Notes: generated from the letters alone by a model not told the origin. 42,179 nucleotides of DNA from Desulfurobacterium indicum (GCF_001968985.1 NZ_MOEN01000014.1:1-42179), one strand, 5' to 3'; positions 1-11,411 are shown, counted from the stretch's first letter. Made by a program: numbers and translations.

Positions 1-77
1 TGAGGCTAAGGAAGAACTTCAGGATATGTTCTCCAGGAGGTACTCCTAATGGTTTACACAAAATTATTGACACAACC
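1..77 (+). mobile_element. Right end of an IS256-family insertion sequence
   Basis: The last bases of a transposase gene are followed by a terminal repeat ending in GACACAACC at 77. The reverse complement of this end (GGTTGTGTCA..., with TTTTGTGTAA) matches the left end of the IS at 41716 (GGTAGTGTAC..., TTTTGTGTAA), so the two are opposite ends of the same element type. The last 45 bases (33-77) are identical to those of the relic ending at 29144. Only this end lies in the window. Confidence 0.85.
2..49 (+). CDS. IS256-family transposase, C-terminal end only (partial)
   Basis: The frame starting at base 2 reads EAKEELQDMFSRRYS and stops at TAA 47-49, just inside the terminal repeat. The same C-terminus, with substitutions, occurs in frame in the relic at 29056-29115. 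The N-terminus of what is probably the same transposase type begins at 41802. The bulk of the gene is outside the window, so its integrity cannot be judged. Confidence 0.75.
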   Translation, partial: EAKEELQDMFSRRYS

Positions 78-241
78 TTACCGTCTTGAACATTCGCAAT
101 AGTACCATCAGAGAAAGCGCCGCTTACGGTATTATAAGAGGATGGGACAACACTACAACTACAGGTAAAGACTACACAGATGCATCTTACGGAAATACTT
201 TCTACAACAACACATTGGGCGATCAATCACCAGCAAGATAA
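78..241 (+). pseudogene. 3' stump of a gene interrupted by the IS (possible beta-helix surface protein)
   Basis: Directly after the IS end, an open frame with codons starting at 80, 83 and so on runs to TAA 239-241. It encodes about 53 residues, including NIRNSTIRESAAYGIIRG and YGNTFYNNTLGDQ. The frame has no start of its own and continues into the IS, so it is read as the 3' end of an interrupted gene. The Asn/Thr-rich rungs of the type N-x-x-I-x-x-x-x-x-YGI and YGNTFYNNT resemble right-handed parallel beta-helix (pectate-lyase-like) repeats. That is a family guess from composition only. A terminator follows directly. Confidence 0.5.
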
Positions 242-251
242 CAATATTAAC

Positions 252-283
252 GAGGAAGGGATTATTTCCCTTTCCTCATTTTT
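252..283 (+). terminator. Intrinsic terminator after the IS-interrupted gene
   Basis: GAGGAAGGGA at 252-261 pairs with TCCC-TTTCCTC at 267-277 (one bulged T), followed by ATTTTT. It overlaps the last codons of the convergent radical SAM gene. Confidence 0.7.
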
Positions 284-1347
284 ACAGGAACGTAATCGCA
301 AACAGGATCTTCCTGCATGTAGTCGTTGTACTTCCAGTAAGCCCTCACTCTACAACCGTTACATATTTTAAGGTACTCACAGCTTCCACATCTTCCTTTA
401 AACTCATCAATCTTTCTCATATCCTGCATGATTTTTGATTCAAACCAAGCCTTACTAAAAGGAACATCAAAAACGTTTATGTCAGAAATTGGAAAATAAC
501 TACACGGTTTTAGCCAGCCGTGACAGTCTATCAACGCTATTGACTGACCAGCGACACAACCCTTCCCCCCACCGGTTCCAAAAACGAGATTTCTTCTTTT
601 TAAGTCAAGACCGTCTCTTTTTGCATTCTGTCTAAAAATTCGGTAGTAGTGAGGTGCACAGGTAGGCCTAACCAAAATTGTGTTGTCACCTTTTAAAATT
701 AAATCTTTCTCAAGCTCATAGTGCCAGTTTAACCAGTAATTTGCTTCTTCTGCATCAAGAAGCTCTGCGTTTGCATCTTCACCTCTTCCGACAGGAAGAA
801 CCAAAAACATGTACCATGCTCTTGCCCCAAGCTCTCTGGCTTTTTTATAAACATTTGGAATATCAAAAGCATTTCTCTTAGTAAAAGAGGAATTTATGAG
901 AAACGGAATACCATGCTTCTTCAAATACTCAACAGCATTTAAAACTCCCTCAAAAGCTCCCGGTTGTTTTCTGAAGTCATCGTGAATCTCTGCAGTAGAC
1001 CCGTCAAGAGAAAGAGAAACTATTTTTATGCCTGTTTTCTTCATCTCACGACAAACTTCATCATCAACAAGAACACCATTTGTAGCTATGCACATTCTAA
1101 AACCTTTCTCCGTCCCATAAGCTGCAATATCAAAAAGATCATCTCTCAAAAGAGGTTCTCCACCAGTAAGAACAATAGTAGGATTGGAAATAGTAGCTAT
1201 ATCATCTATCAATTTCCTGGCTTCTTCAAAGGTAAATTCACCCTGCTCCGATTCTATAGTAGAAGAAGAACGACAATGGATACAATTAAGGTTACATCTT
1301 CTCGTTACTTCCCATGCAATCCATTTAGGTAAAAACTTTTGCTCCAT
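262..1347 (-). CDS. Radical SAM/SPASM protein, AhbC/AhbD/NirJ-like (heme pathway)
   Basis: A 361-aa protein. A radical SAM cluster motif CNLNCIHC (CX3CX2C) sits about 20 residues from the start, after the [11 protein letters not shown] context typical of heme-modifying enzymes. The C-terminus carries a SPASM-type cysteine set: GCVAG, PCSYFP, then [19 protein letters not shown] and DPVCDY. The [12 protein letters not shown] block resembles the CEYRxxCGGCRARA of AhbC/AhbD (siroheme-dependent heme synthesis) and NirJ. Which step it performs cannot be told from sequence. The longer frame (to 1440) adds 31 residues with no family resemblance. The ATG at 1347 is preceded by GGGGAAG and gives the normal N-terminus. 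It is a single gene with a promoter presumably in the AT-rich 1348-1691 region. Confidence 0.75.
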   Translation of the reverse strand: MEQKFLPKWIAWEVTRRCNLNCIHCRSSSTIESEQGEFTFEEARKLIDDIATISNPTIVLTGGEPLLRDDLFDIAAYGTEKGFRMCIATNGVLVDDEVCREMKKTGIKIVSLSLDGSTAEIHDDFRKQPGAFEGVLNAVEYLKKHGIPFLINSSFTKRNAFDIPNVYKKARELGARAWYMFLVLPVGRGEDANAELLDAEEANYWLNWHYELEKDLILKGDNTILVRPTCAPHYYRIFRQNAKRDGLDLKRRNLVFGTGGGKGCVAGQSIALIDCHGWLKPCSYFPISDINVFDVPFSKAWFESKIMQDMRKIDEFKGRCGSCEYLKICNGCRVRAYWKYNDYMQEDPVCDYVPVKMRKGK

Positions 1348-1440
1348 AATCTTCCCCGAACGAAAATTTAGTTTACAAAGAATAAGTGTAGTGTAAATCT
1401 TACTATTTAAATCCCGGCTTTCAAAGAAATGCCAACACAT

Positions 1441-1691
1441 AAATTAGTGCTTCAAAAAGTCGTTAAATTTTTTATTTTTGTATTCCACTACTAAGCCTAA
1501 AAGCACTATATTAAAAATATACAGAATACAAAATTTTATTTTAAAGTTTAACGTTACACAAAAAAGAGGGTTTTAGCCATATGGTTATGCATAATAGCTA
1601 TATAAAAAGAGACAAAAATGTTACAACAGCAAATTTTTTTTGTTAAAATAAGTGCAGAATATATTCTTATTAAACCTAAAAGGAGGAAAAT
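1441..1691. other. AT-rich intergenic region between divergent genes
   Basis: No gene is supported here. It holds two perfect short palindromes close together, CCATATGG and TTATGCATAA (about 1579-1598), and a possible promoter for the downstream gene: TTGTTA near 1639 with an AT-rich ATATTC box about 17 bases later. A divergent promoter for the radical SAM gene is expected but not clear. Confidence 0.35.
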
Positions 1692-1925
1692 ATGGCACGA
1701 GGAAGAAAGCCGGGAAAGAGAACTAACAAAACTGTAAAGGTATCTCTTCCAAAAAAGACTTACTACATTCTCTACGGAATTGCTGGTAACAACGAAATGA
1801 AGCTCAACAAGCTCATTAAAACCATTATTGAAGAAAGATTGGACAATTCAACTATTTCCGATCTTTCCAAACTTCTTGAAACTGGCAAGAAAGAAAAAGA
1901 AGAAGCAAAAGAAACAGAAGAGTAA
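1692..1925 (+). CDS. Small ribbon-helix-helix-like DNA-binding protein
   Basis: A 77-aa basic protein with a strong AGGAGG ribosome-binding site 7 bases before ATG. It has three parts. A basic arm, ARGRKPGKRTNK, contains an AT-hook-like GRKPGK. The core TVKVSLPKKTYYILYGIAG then NEMKLNKLIKTIIEERL fits a ribbon-helix-helix fold (beta strand, helix, turn, helix). A charged Lys/Glu tail ends in KKEKEEAKETEE. Proteins of this fold bind DNA as dimers, usually as repressors or antitoxins. There is no toxin-like partner beside it: it is monocistronic, flanked by a perfect terminator and the convergent pabB. The function is an inference from fold; the target is unknown. Confidence 0.65.
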   Translation: MARGRKPGKRTNKTVKVSLPKKTYYILYGIAGNNEMKLNKLIKTIIEERLDNSTISDLSKLLETGKKEKEEAKETEE

Positions 1926-1965
1926 TACTGTCTTTATTATGAAAGTATGTTGCAAATACACTTTT

Positions 1966-1989
1966 AAAGTGGGCTTTAAAGCCCACTTT
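1966..1989. terminator. Perfectly palindromic terminator between convergent genes
   Basis: AAAGTGGGCTTT/AAAGCCCACTTT is a 24-bp perfect palindrome lying between the end of the RHH gene (1925) and the end of pabB (2008). It can serve both directions. The core GGGCTTTAAAGCCC recurs at 38808-38829. Confidence 0.8.
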
Positions 1990-2007
1990 CTCATGTTCAA
2001 GCATGAA

Positions 2008-3294
2008 CTACTTAAATATGTCTTCTATACCAGCAGTTGAAAGAAAAGCCCTGGCTTTATGAATCGTTTCCCTATATTCTTTTTCCGGATCAGAATCCCA
2101 AACAATACCTGCCCCAACCTGAAGAAAAGCCCTACTTTCTTTCAAAAGCAAAGTTCTTATAACAATGTTGAAATCAAGATCACCAGAAAATGAAAAATAG
2201 CCAACAGACCCTGTATAAAGGGCCCTGCGTGTAGGTTCCAACTCTTCAATAATCTCCATTGTTCTTACCTTCGGAGCTCCGGTAATAGTTCCACCAGGAA
2301 AAAGAGCCTTAACAATCTCAATCGGATGCACATCTTTTCTCACTTCAGCTTTTATATTAGAAACTATATGCATAACATGAGAGTAAACTTCTCTTACCAT
2401 AAGCTCATCAACAATAACTGTTCCATATTTCCCTATTTTTCCCATATCATTCCTTTCAAGATCCACAAGCATAATATGCTCCGCCCGCTCTTTCTCCGAC
2501 AGAAAAAGTTCACGGGAAAGAAACTGATCTTCTGTCTCATCTTTTCCTCGACGCCTGGTCCCGGCGATAGGTCTTGTTTCAATAGTTAAACCCGATTTCC
2601 TAACAAGCCTCTCCGGAGAACAGGAAACAGCCTTAAAACCATCCATATCCAGATAAAAAGCAAAAGGCGATGGATTAACACTACGAAGCTTATGATAAAA
2701 AGCTACCGGAGAGCCACGCATTATAAAATTTAATCTTTGAGAAAAATTAACCTGAAAGCTATCCCCCGAAGCTATAAAATCCTTAATCTTCGTAACTGCA
2801 GAAAAAAACTGTTCTTTCGTCATATTAAAAGATAAAAATTCAAGGTCAAAGTCACAAAAGGCACCCAAAAAAGGAACCGTTCCAAAATTAAATTTTTCAC
2901 CGAAAACACTTATTTCTTTTTTTAGATTATCAAAAACTATTGTGGTTTTCGGAAGAAAAAAAGAGATATCTGGCATACCTATATCATCTACAGCATATTC
3001 CGGTAATTTCTCTATATAACGAGCGGCATCATAAGAAAAATAGCCAAAAATACCAAAATGTGTATCAGCATAAAGCTCTTTTAATTTATCATAAAATTCC
3101 TTAAGAGAGGAAAAAGCATCATCAACAAGATTTTTAACAACAAATTTCTCCTGTTCACCTATGCAAATGAAAGAAAAATGCCCTTTCTTATCATCTACCA
3201 TGGCTGAATCAAGAAATAGTTTAACAGGATAACCTTGCCGCTTTAATGATAAAAACAAAATGTTCGGTTCCACCCAGAATGTTAGCTTCTCCAA
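2008..3294 (-). CDS. pabB: Aminodeoxychorismate synthase component I
   Basis: A 428-aa chorismate-utilising enzyme. It would convert chorismate plus ammonia (from a glutaminase partner) to 4-amino-4-deoxychorismate for folate synthesis. The chorismate-binding core in the C-terminal 260 residues shows SCSPERLV, RPIAGTRRRG, AEHIMLVDLERND, FPGGTITGAPKVRTMEIIEELEPTRR, YTGSVGYFSFSGDLDFNIVIRT and QVGAGIVWDSDPEKEYRET. The GDLDFNI.IRT and TMEIIEELEPTRR signatures favour PabB over TrpE. The PIAGT motif has Ala where E. coli PabB has its nucleophilic Lys, as in TrpE and some other PabB proteins, so an anthranilate synthase role is not fully excluded. No glutaminase (pabA) or lyase (pabC) gene lies adjacent. 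It is divergent from the ilv operon across about 100 bp. Confidence 0.85.
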   Translation of the reverse strand: MEKLTFWVEPNILFLSLKRQGYPVKLFLDSAMVDDKKGHFSFICIGEQEKFVVKNLVDDAFSSLKEFYDKLKELYADTHFGIFGYFSYDAARYIEKLPEYAVDDIGMPDISFFLPKTTIVFDNLKKEISVFGEKFNFGTVPFLGAFCDFDLEFLSFNMTKEQFFSAVTKIKDFIASGDSFQVNFSQRLNFIMRGSPVAFYHKLRSVNPSPFAFYLDMDGFKAVSCSPERLVRKSGLTIETRPIAGTRRRGKDETEDQFLSRELFLSEKERAEHIMLVDLERNDMGKIGKYGTVIVDELMVREVYSHVMHIVSNIKAEVRKDVHPIEIVKALFPGGTITGAPKVRTMEIIEELEPTRRALYTGSVGYFSFSGDLDFNIVIRTLLLKESRAFLQVGAGIVWDSDPEKEYRETIHKARAFLSTAGIEDIFK

Positions 3295-3397
3295 GGGTTA
3301 AACCTCCAATATTCTGTATAAACCTCAGAAATTTTATGATATTATTTCTTTCTATCAACTGTATAAGGTTTTGGGCGCAAATTCAGGAGGCAGAAAA

Positions 3398-5137
3398 ATG
3401 AAATTGTCAGGTGCGGAAATACTTCTTGAAGCCCTCCAGCTTGAGGGAGTTGAATACATATTTGGTTATCCAGGAGGAGCTGTCCTTGACATTTACGACA
3501 GACTCTCCTACACACCTTTAAAACACATACTTACGAGACACGAGCAGGGAGCAGCACATGCCGCGGACGGATATGCAAGGACAACCGGTAAAATCGGTGT
3601 ATGCTTTGCAACCTCCGGCCCAGGAGCAACTAATCTCGTAACAGGACTTGCCACAGCACAGATAGACTCAGTTCCTGTAGTTGCTTTCACCGGGAACGTT
3701 CCCACATTTATGATAGGAAATGATGCTTTCCAGGAAGTTGATACGGTAGGAATAACAAGACCTATAACTAAGCACAATTTCCTGGTCAAGGATGTTAATC
3801 AACTTGCAGACACTGTGAAAAAAGCCTTTTACATAGCAAAATCAGGAAGGCCTGGTGTTGTGTTGGTTGATCTTCCTAAAGACGTTATGAGAAGCGTAGC
3901 CGATTTCTTTGAACAAGAATACAAATCCCCCGTGCAGATAAGAAGCTACAAACCTGTTAAAAAAGGTCATCCAGGACAGATAAAAAGAGCTGCAAAAGCG
4001 ATAGCCTCCGCAAAAAGGCCTGTTCTTTACGTCGGCGGTGGCGTAATAAAAGCAGGTGCTTCAGATCTAATAGTTAAACTTGCCGAACTATGCACAATAC
4101 CTGTAACAACAACTCTTATGGGACTTGGAGCTATTCCAGGAACACATCCATACTTCCTGGGAATGCTCGGAATGCATGGAACTTACGCAGCTAATATGGC
4201 AGTAACAGAATGTGACCTACTTATAGCGGTAGGGGCAAGGTTTGATGACAGAGTTACCGGTAAAGTATCTGAATTCGCGCCTAATGCAAAAGTTATTCAT
4301 ATAGATGTTGATAGTGCAGAAATTGGGAAGGTAAAACCTGCTGATATTCCAATAGTTGGTGATGCAAAACTTGTCCTGGAAGAGCTTCTTCCGGAAGTTG
4401 AAAAGCAGGTTATGAAAAACAGAGAAGTCTTTCAGGAAAGAGACAGGTGGATGGATCTCATCCAGCACTGGAAAGTAAAATATCCTCTCTACTACGAACC
4501 AAGTGATGTCGTAATTAAACCTCAATTTGTCATAGAAAAGATATACGAAATCACAAAAGGCGAAGCCATAATAGCGACAGATGTTGGACAACATCAAATG
4601 TGGGCTGCACAATATTATAAATTCAAGTACCCTAAGCAACTTGTTACTTCAGGTGGACTTGGAACAATGGGGTTCGGTGTTCCAGCAGCAATAGGAGCAC
4701 AGATAGGAAATCCTGATAAAACTGTTTTCTGCATTTCCGGAGACGGAAGTTTCCAGATGAACATGCAAGAAATAGTAACTGCCGCGAATTACAATGTTCC
4801 CGTCAAAATTGCAATCCTTAACAACCAGTTTTTAGGAATGGTTCGCCAGTGGCAGGGCATTTTCTACGATAGAAATTATTCTCAAGTTGACATAGCATTC
4901 CAACCTGACTTTGTAAAACTGGCAGAAAGCATGGGTGCTGTCGGACTAAGGGCAGAAAAACCTGAAGACGTAGAGAAAGTTCTAAAAGCAGCAATGGAAA
5001 TAAATGATAGGCCGGTTGTAATAGATTTTGTTGTAAACAGAGAGGAAGATGTATTCCCTATGGTACCACCAGGTGCTGCAATTAACGAAATGATACTTCC
5101 CAACTACGGGAAAAAACTCAAAAAAGCTGTTAGTTAA
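3398..5137 (+). CDS. ilvB: Acetolactate synthase large (catalytic) subunit
   Basis: A 579-aa ThDP enzyme. It condenses pyruvate to 2-acetolactate (or pyruvate with 2-oxobutyrate), the first common step of Val/Leu/Ile synthesis. [13 protein letters not shown] carries the context of the catalytic Glu region, [15 protein letters not shown] is conserved, [16 protein letters not shown] is the family signature, and [11 protein letters not shown]...[11 protein letters not shown] is the C-terminal ThDP/Mg motif. I chose ATG 3398, preceded by AGGAGG. An upstream in-frame start at 3371 would add nine residues and has no such site. It is followed 9 bases later by the regulatory subunit, then ilvC, forming a classic ilvBNC operon. 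Confidence 0.95.
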   Translation: MKLSGAEILLEALQLEGVEYIFGYPGGAVLDIYDRLSYTPLKHILTRHEQGAAHAADGYARTTGKIGVCFATSGPGATNLVTGLATAQIDSVPVVAFTGNVPTFMIGNDAFQEVDTVGITRPITKHNFLVKDVNQLADTVKKAFYIAKSGRPGVVLVDLPKDVMRSVADFFEQEYKSPVQIRSYKPVKKGHPGQIKRAAKAIASAKRPVLYVGGGVIKAGASDLIVKLAELCTIPVTTTLMGLGAIPGTHPYFLGMLGMHGTYAANMAVTECDLLIAVGARFDDRVTGKVSEFAPNAKVIHIDVDSAEIGKVKPADIPIVGDAKLVLEELLPEVEKQVMKNREVFQERDRWMDLIQHWKVKYPLYYEPSDVVIKPQFVIEKIYEITKGEAIIATDVGQHQMWAAQYYKFKYPKQLVTSGGLGTMGFGVPAAIGAQIGNPDKTVFCISGDGSFQMNMQEIVTAANYNVPVKIAILNNQFLGMVRQWQGIFYDRNYSQVDIAFQPDFVKLAESMGAVGLRAEKPEDVEKVLKAAMEINDRPVVIDFVVNREEDVFPMVPPGAAINEMILPNYGKKLKKAVS

Positions 5138-5146
5138 GAGGTAACC

Positions 5147-5659
5147 ATGCGTGGAGATGACAGAAAACACATAATAAGCGTGCTTGTTGAAAACCACCCG
5201 GGAGCTCTTGCAAGGATAGTGGAACTTTTCAGCGCAAGAGGCTATAACATAGAAAGTCTAAACGTGGGGCAAACGGAAGATCCAACAATTTCGAGATTAA
5301 CAATGGTAGCCCAGGGGGACGAACACACAATAGAGCAAATAGTAAAACAATTAAGAAGACTTGTAGATGTTTTTAAAGTGAGAGATTTAACAGATAAGAA
5401 AAAGCTGGACAGAGAACTACTAATTGTCAGACTCAGTGCCGACACCTCAGAAAAGAAAAATGAATTGATGAGAATAGCAAGCGTTTTTGGGGCTCAAATA
5501 GTTGATATATCACAGGACACATATACTCTCGAACTGACAGGTGATGAAGACCAAATAGACGCATTCATAGAACTGATAAAACCGATGGGCATCAAAGAAA
5601 TGGCAAGGACAGGCAGAGTAGCAATGGTAAGAGCCCTTCACGGTGAAACTTTCAGCTAA
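5147..5659 (+). CDS. ilvN: Acetolactate synthase small (regulatory) subunit
   Basis: A 170-aa protein starting with an ACT domain: HIISVLVENHPGALARIVELFSARGYNIESLNVGQTED, then TISRLTMV. It has the usual C-terminal domain (ELLIVRLSADTSEKKNELMRIASVFGAQIVDIS...TLELTG, then GIKEMARTGRVAM). In the family it binds valine for feedback inhibition and stimulates the large subunit. Length is normal for the short bacterial form (IlvH type). It begins 9 bases after ilvB and 34 bases precede ilvC. Confidence 0.95.
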   Translation: MRGDDRKHIISVLVENHPGALARIVELFSARGYNIESLNVGQTEDPTISRLTMVAQGDEHTIEQIVKQLRRLVDVFKVRDLTDKKKLDRELLIVRLSADTSEKKNELMRIASVFGAQIVDISQDTYTLELTGDEDQIDAFIELIKPMGIKEMARTGRVAMVRALHGETFS

Positions 5660-5690
5660 AACTTTAAAATACCTTAAACTCAGGAGGTAA

Positions 5691-6701
<1,011 letters not shown>

Positions 6702-6706
6702 TCTCT

Positions 6707-6729
6707 GACGGGCTCTGCCCGTCTCTTTT
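6707..6729 (+). terminator. Terminator of the ilvBNC operon
   Basis: GACGGGC (6707-6713), loop TCT, GCCCGTC (6717-6723), then TCTTTT. A compact GC-rich hairpin with a T tract. Confidence 0.85.
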
Positions 6730-6780
6730 CTACCAAACGTCAATGGACATATCTTCTGTTTGAAATAAATTACTATAACT

Positions 6781-9594
6781 ATGAAAGACAAAATCATTGT
6801 TAAAGGTGCAAGACAACATAACCTTAAAAATATAGATGTAGAAATCCCCAAAAACCAGCTGGTTGTAATAACAGGATTATCCGGTTCCGGGAAATCCTCT
6901 CTTGCTTTTGACACCCTTTATGCAGAAGGGCAGAGGAGATACGTAGAATCCTTGTCTTCTTATGCAAGGCAATTCCTACAGTTAATGGAAAAACCTGATG
7001 TTGACCTGATCGAAGGACTTTCGCCTGCAATATCTATAGAGCAAAAAACCGTTTCCAAAAATCCCCGCTCCACTGTCGGAACAACAACAGAGATACATGA
7101 TTACCTCAGACTCCTTTTTGCCAGAGCAGGCACACCTTTTTGCCCCAACTGTAATATTGAAATAAGGCCTCAAACTGTAGAAGAAGTCGTTGATAAAATT
7201 CTGAAGTTTACAGGAAAACGCATACTAATCCTTTCTCCCATAATAAGAGAACAGAAAGGAGAACATAAAAATCTCCTTGAACGGCTTGAAAAGCAGGGAT
7301 TCAGAAGAGTAAGAATAGACGGTAAAATCTATACAATCGACGAAGCTTTAAATCTAAAACTTGAGAAAAAAGTAAAACATACAATTGAAGTCATAGTCGA
7401 CAGGATAAAAGTAAAACCGGAAGATAAAATCAGAATCGCTGATTCTGTAGAAATAGCAATAAACCTTTCCGACGGCCTCGTATTAATCGTAGACTACGAT
7501 TCAAAAGAAGAAGAAATTCTAAGCACCAAAGGGGCTTGCCCGATATGTGGATTCAGTTTTAAAGAGATTTCCCCGAGGCTATTTTCGTTCAACAGCCCTC
7601 TTGGAGCATGTCCATCTTGTGGAGGCATAGGTTTTTCTCAAAAAATAGATCCCGATCTTCTTATAGACTGGGATAAACCAATTATAAATGCATTTAACAT
7701 CACAGAAAGAGCAAAGTTTGAATATATAAAAGACATGGTAGCTTCAGCATGCGATTATCTTGGTATAGCCCACGATACTCCGGCTGGAGAAATAGATAAA
7801 GAGGACCTTAATTTTATACTTTATGCCGACAGAGGAATTCTTAAAGTCTATAACACCATATCATGGAGCAGAGGAAATTATAAACCCTACTATTTTGAAG
7901 GAATCATAAGACATCTTGAAAGGCGTTACATAGAAACAGAATCAAATTCACTCAGAGACTACATAGAAGAATATATGAGAGAAGTCCCCTGTAAAACATG
8001 TAAGGGGAAAAGACTAAACAGAGAAGCTCTTTCTGTAAAAATAAAAAATCTTTCAATAGCAGATGTAGAAGAAATGAGCATAAAAGAAGCTTATGAATTT
8101 TTCAATAACCTCAAATTTACAGGAAAGAAAAAAATAATAGCTGAAAGAATCCTGAAAGAGATAAAAAATCGTCTCAAGTTTCTGCTTGACGTAGGATTAG
8201 ACTATCTAACTCTTGACAGACGGACAGGAACATTATCAGGCGGTGAATCACAAAGGATAAGATTAGCAACACAAATAGGTTCAAAGTTAACAGGTGTCCT
8301 TTATGTCCTCGACGAGCCCAGTATAGGACTCCACCAGAGAGACAACGACAGGCTAATAAAAACTTTAAAAGAACTGAGAGATATAGGAAATACCGTAATT
8401 GTAGTAGAACATGATATAGATACAATAAAAAATGCCGACCACGTAATAGATATGGGACCAGGAGCCGGTATTCACGGTGGTAAAATAGTAGCAGCTGGCA
8501 CTCCAGAAGAAATTGAAAAAAACGAAAACTCAATAACGGGAAAATACCTAGCCGGAAAATTAAAAATACCCGTGCCGGAAAAAAGAAGAAAACCAAACGG
8601 GAAATCTTTAAGAATAATAGGTGCAGCAGAACATAATCTTAAAAACATAACAGTCGAGTTCCCCCTGGGACTATTTATCTGCGTAACCGGAGTATCAGGT
8701 TCTGGAAAGTCAACTTTAATAAATGATATCCTTTACACTGCCCTTTCAAGAGAACTCTATAAAAGCAAAACAGTTCCTGGTAAACATAAAAAAATAGAAG
8801 GCTTAGAAGAAATAGACAAAGTGATTAACGTCGACCAATCTCCCATAGGAAGAATCCCTCGCTCAAATCCGGCAACCTATATAGGCGTTTTTGACTTCAT
8901 AAGAGAACTTTTTGCTGCCACACCGGAAGCAAGAGCGAGAGGATACAAGAAAGGAAGATTCTCTTTTAACGTCCCAGGCGGAAGATGCGAAGCCTGTAAA
9001 GGTGACGGAATGATAAAAGTTGAAATGCATTTTTTACCTGACGTTTACGTTACCTGCGATATCTGTGGAGGCAAAAGATATAACAGAGAAACACTCGAAA
9101 TAACATACAAAGGAAAAAATATATACGATGTTCTTGAAATGAGTGTAGAAGAAGCTCTGGAATTCTTTAAACATCATGACAAAATAGTGAGAAAATTAAA
9201 AACACTATACGACGTTGGACTTTCCTACATAAAATTGGGACAGCCTGCAACAACACTATCGGGGGGCGAAGCACAGAGAGTAAAACTTGCCAAAGAACTT
9301 TCAAAAAGGTCTACGGGAAAAACACTTTACATCCTTGACGAACCTACAACCGGACTTCACATACACGACGTTAAAAAACTTATAGAAGTCCTTCAAAAAT
9401 TGGTTGACAGAGGAAATACCGTAATAGTAATAGAACACAACATGGATTTTATAAAATGTGCCGACTACATAATCGATTTAGGGCCAGAAGGGGGAGATAA
9501 AGGAGGGGAAATTGTTGCAACAGGAACACCTGAAGAAATAGCAAGAACAAACACTTATACAGGTAGATATTTGAGAGATTATCTGGTATATTAA
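6781..9594 (+). CDS. uvrA: Excinuclease ABC subunit A
   Basis: A 937-aa ABC-type ATPase that recognises DNA lesions and loads UvrB in nucleotide excision repair. It has two tandem ABC modules. Module 1 has Walker [10 protein letters not shown] near residue 32, signature LSGGESQR and [13 protein letters not shown]. Module 2 has [17 protein letters not shown] and LDEPTTGLH. Zinc-binding cysteine pairs occur as CPNCN, CPICG...CPSCGG and CEACKGDG...[26 protein letters not shown] is the family signature. The ATG at 6781 has no clear Shine-Dalgarno; an AT-rich box (TACTATAAC) lies directly upstream, so the message may be leaderless. Neighbours are unrelated to repair. Confidence 0.97.
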   Translation: MKDKIIVKGARQHNLKNIDVEIPKNQLVVITGLSGSGKSSLAFDTLYAEGQRRYVESLSSYARQFLQLMEKPDVDLIEGLSPAISIEQKTVSKNPRSTVGTTTEIHDYLRLLFARAGTPFCPNCNIEIRPQTVEEVVDKILKFTGKRILILSPIIREQKGEHKNLLERLEKQGFRRVRIDGKIYTIDEALNLKLEKKVKHTIEVIVDRIKVKPEDKIRIADSVEIAINLSDGLVLIVDYDSKEEEILSTKGACPICGFSFKEISPRLFSFNSPLGACPSCGGIGFSQKIDPDLLIDWDKPIINAFNITERAKFEYIKDMVASACDYLGIAHDTPAGEIDKEDLNFILYADRGILKVYNTISWSRGNYKPYYFEGIIRHLERRYIETESNSLRDYIEEYMREVPCKTCKGKRLNREALSVKIKNLSIADVEEMSIKEAYEFFNNLKFTGKKKIIAERILKEIKNRLKFLLDVGLDYLTLDRRTGTLSGGESQRIRLATQIGSKLTGVLYVLDEPSIGLHQRDNDRLIKTLKELRDIGNTVIVVEHDIDTIKNADHVIDMGPGAGIHGGKIVAAGTPEEIEKNENSITGKYLAGKLKIPVPEKRRKPNGKSLRIIGAAEHNLKNITVEFPLGLFICVTGVSGSGKSTLINDILYTALSRELYKSKTVPGKHKKIEGLEEIDKVINVDQSPIGRIPRSNPATYIGVFDFIRELFAATPEARARGYKKGRFSFNVPGGRCEACKGDGMIKVEMHFLPDVYVTCDICGGKRYNRETLEITYKGKNIYDVLEMSVEEALEFFKHHDKIVRKLKTLYDVGLSYIKLGQPATTLSGGEAQRVKLAKELSKRSTGKTLYILDEPTTGLHIHDVKKLIEVLQKLVDRGNTVIVIEHNMDFIKCADYIIDLGPEGGDKGGEIVATGTPEEIARTNTYTGRYLRDYLVY

Positions 9595-9634
9595 TAATAC
9601 TTAATATCATCATTAAATCACAACTGGAGAAATA

Positions 9635-11356
9635 ATGGGTAACTTTAAAGAACTCCTGGAAAACTATACTTTTTCAGAGAAAGAATTTCAGGAAGTAAAA
9701 AAACTGGAACCGCTATTTTCAAATGCTTTTGTAGAAAAACTAGGAGAAAACATAAATCAGTATGTAGCAGAACACTTCTACTCTTATTCCCAGGCAGCAA
9801 AAGCAAAAAAGATAGACAAAAAAATATTTGTAGAAACTGTAAAAAAGTTTATTTATGGATTCTTTAGCAGAGAAGAAATTTCAGGAACAATAGAATCTAT
9901 AGTTTCTGTTAATAAAAACTGGGACATTGAACAGTTAGAGTTTATCGAAGCGTATTTCTATTTTATAGAAAATCTCCTTACTAACTTGTATATAAGGACA
10001 AAAAACCAGTCTGATCTTCAAAAAAGCATAAAATCACTGACCAAACTTTTATTTATTATAGCCGTATATTTTCTTAAAAATTTTTGCATAAACAGAGATA
10101 TTTTTAGTAAATCGATTAACATAGACCCAATGACCGGATTCCTGTCACGCTACGCAATTCAAAAAATCTACTCAAAATGTTCTAAAAGTAAAAATTTATA
10201 CGCAATCTTATTCGATATAAGAAATCTATCCAATATTAATACCTACTTTGGATATGAAGTAGGAGATAGTGTAATAGTGTACTTAGCAGCATTTATAAAA
10301 AACTTTTTCATTCAGGAATTCTGTTCATGCTATCCAAACATTTTCAGACTTCAGGGAGACCAATTTATAGTATTCTTTCGAACATCGGAAAACATAAAAA
10401 CAAAAGTAAAAAATTTCCTAAGAAAATTTAAAAGTAAACCGATAAAAGTTGCTTTTAACGAAAACATTCTGCCTATTGACATTCCAGTGCTGGCAACGAT
10501 AATGAAAGTAGAGAATGAAGATATTTCTTCTCTCTTATGGACAATGGAAAACGCTATGAGAACCGTTAAAAAAGTAAAAAAAGACGGCTGTTTGATAATC
10601 GGTGCAGAACATAAAAAAAGATGCAAAAGAAAGAGAGAAAACGTAGAATTGGTAATAAACGCTATAAAAAAATATAGAATCTCTTTTGCCCTTCAAAAAA
10701 TGGTAAATTTGAAAACTGGGAATATTTTTGCATATGAAGTTTTAACAAGAATTCAAAACGAAGAAAACAATATAGTAAATGCAGAAGTATTTATTGACGA
10801 TATAAGCGTATATTCTTTAAACGAGGACCTTGATAAAATCGTCATAGAAAAAGCCTTAAACTACAAAAAAATGCAAAACATAAAAACACCTTTTTCAATA
10901 AACGTTTCCAATGCCCTATTGGAAGGAGAGATAGAATTTCTGGAAAAAATAATTAAAAAACTCAATATACCTGCTGAAGAAATAATTATAGAACTCATGG
11001 AACGACAGAATGTTGCTCTAATATCCAATCTCCATGAAAAGCTTAGTTATCTAAAAAAACTCGGTTTTAAAATTTTCATAGACGATTTCGGAGTCGATTA
11101 TTCAAATTTTCATCTAATAGAAATTCTACCGATAGATGGGATAAAAATTGACGGAAGGTTTGTAAAAAATATAGATAAAGAAATAATTGACCTGGAATTT
11201 ATAAAATTCATAGTCTCTCTTACAAAACAACTAAATATATCAGTTATTGCTGAATATGTTGAAAGAGAAGAAATCAAAAATATCCTTCTCAAAATATCAG
11301 ATTATCCAATAATGGGGCAAGGATACCTATTTGGAAAACCAGAAATTTTAATTTAA
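9635..11356 (+). CDS. EAL-domain protein with degenerate GGDEF and globin-sensor-like N-terminus (paralog 1)
   Basis: A 573-aa protein that is probably a cyclic-di-GMP phosphodiesterase. Residues 1-155 are helical and resemble a protoglobin/globin-coupled sensor (FSEKEFQEVKKLEPLF; NKNWDIEQLEFIEAY at 93-107). Where the second paralog has His93, this one has Asn93. Residues 163-325 form a GGDEF-like domain with FDIRNLSNINTYFGYEVGD, but the signature reads QGDQF (240-244) in place of GGDEF, so cyclase activity is unlikely. Residues 335-573 are EAL: EVL (E368), N423, E453, DD 483-484, K504, E540 and Q562 are all at expected places, so the phosphodiesterase looks intact. No membrane segment is evident. 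It begins 40 bp after uvrA with GGAG upstream. Confidence 0.8.
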   Translation: MGNFKELLENYTFSEKEFQEVKKLEPLFSNAFVEKLGENINQYVAEHFYSYSQAAKAKKIDKKIFVETVKKFIYGFFSREEISGTIESIVSVNKNWDIEQLEFIEAYFYFIENLLTNLYIRTKNQSDLQKSIKSLTKLLFIIAVYFLKNFCINRDIFSKSINIDPMTGFLSRYAIQKIYSKCSKSKNLYAILFDIRNLSNINTYFGYEVGDSVIVYLAAFIKNFFIQEFCSCYPNIFRLQGDQFIVFFRTSENIKTKVKNFLRKFKSKPIKVAFNENILPIDIPVLATIMKVENEDISSLLWTMENAMRTVKKVKKDGCLIIGAEHKKRCKRKRENVELVINAIKKYRISFALQKMVNLKTGNIFAYEVLTRIQNEENNIVNAEVFIDDISVYSLNEDLDKIVIEKALNYKKMQNIKTPFSINVSNALLEGEIEFLEKIIKKLNIPAEEIIIELMERQNVALISNLHEKLSYLKKLGFKIFIDDFGVDYSNFHLIEILPIDGIKIDGRFVKNIDKEIIDLEFIKFIVSLTKQLNISVIAEYVEREEIKNILLKISDYPIMGQGYLFGKPEILI

Positions 11357-11411
11357 ACAGAATACTTTCTTAACCAATTGACTAAAGCGATTAATTTAAA
11401 GTGCATTATTA

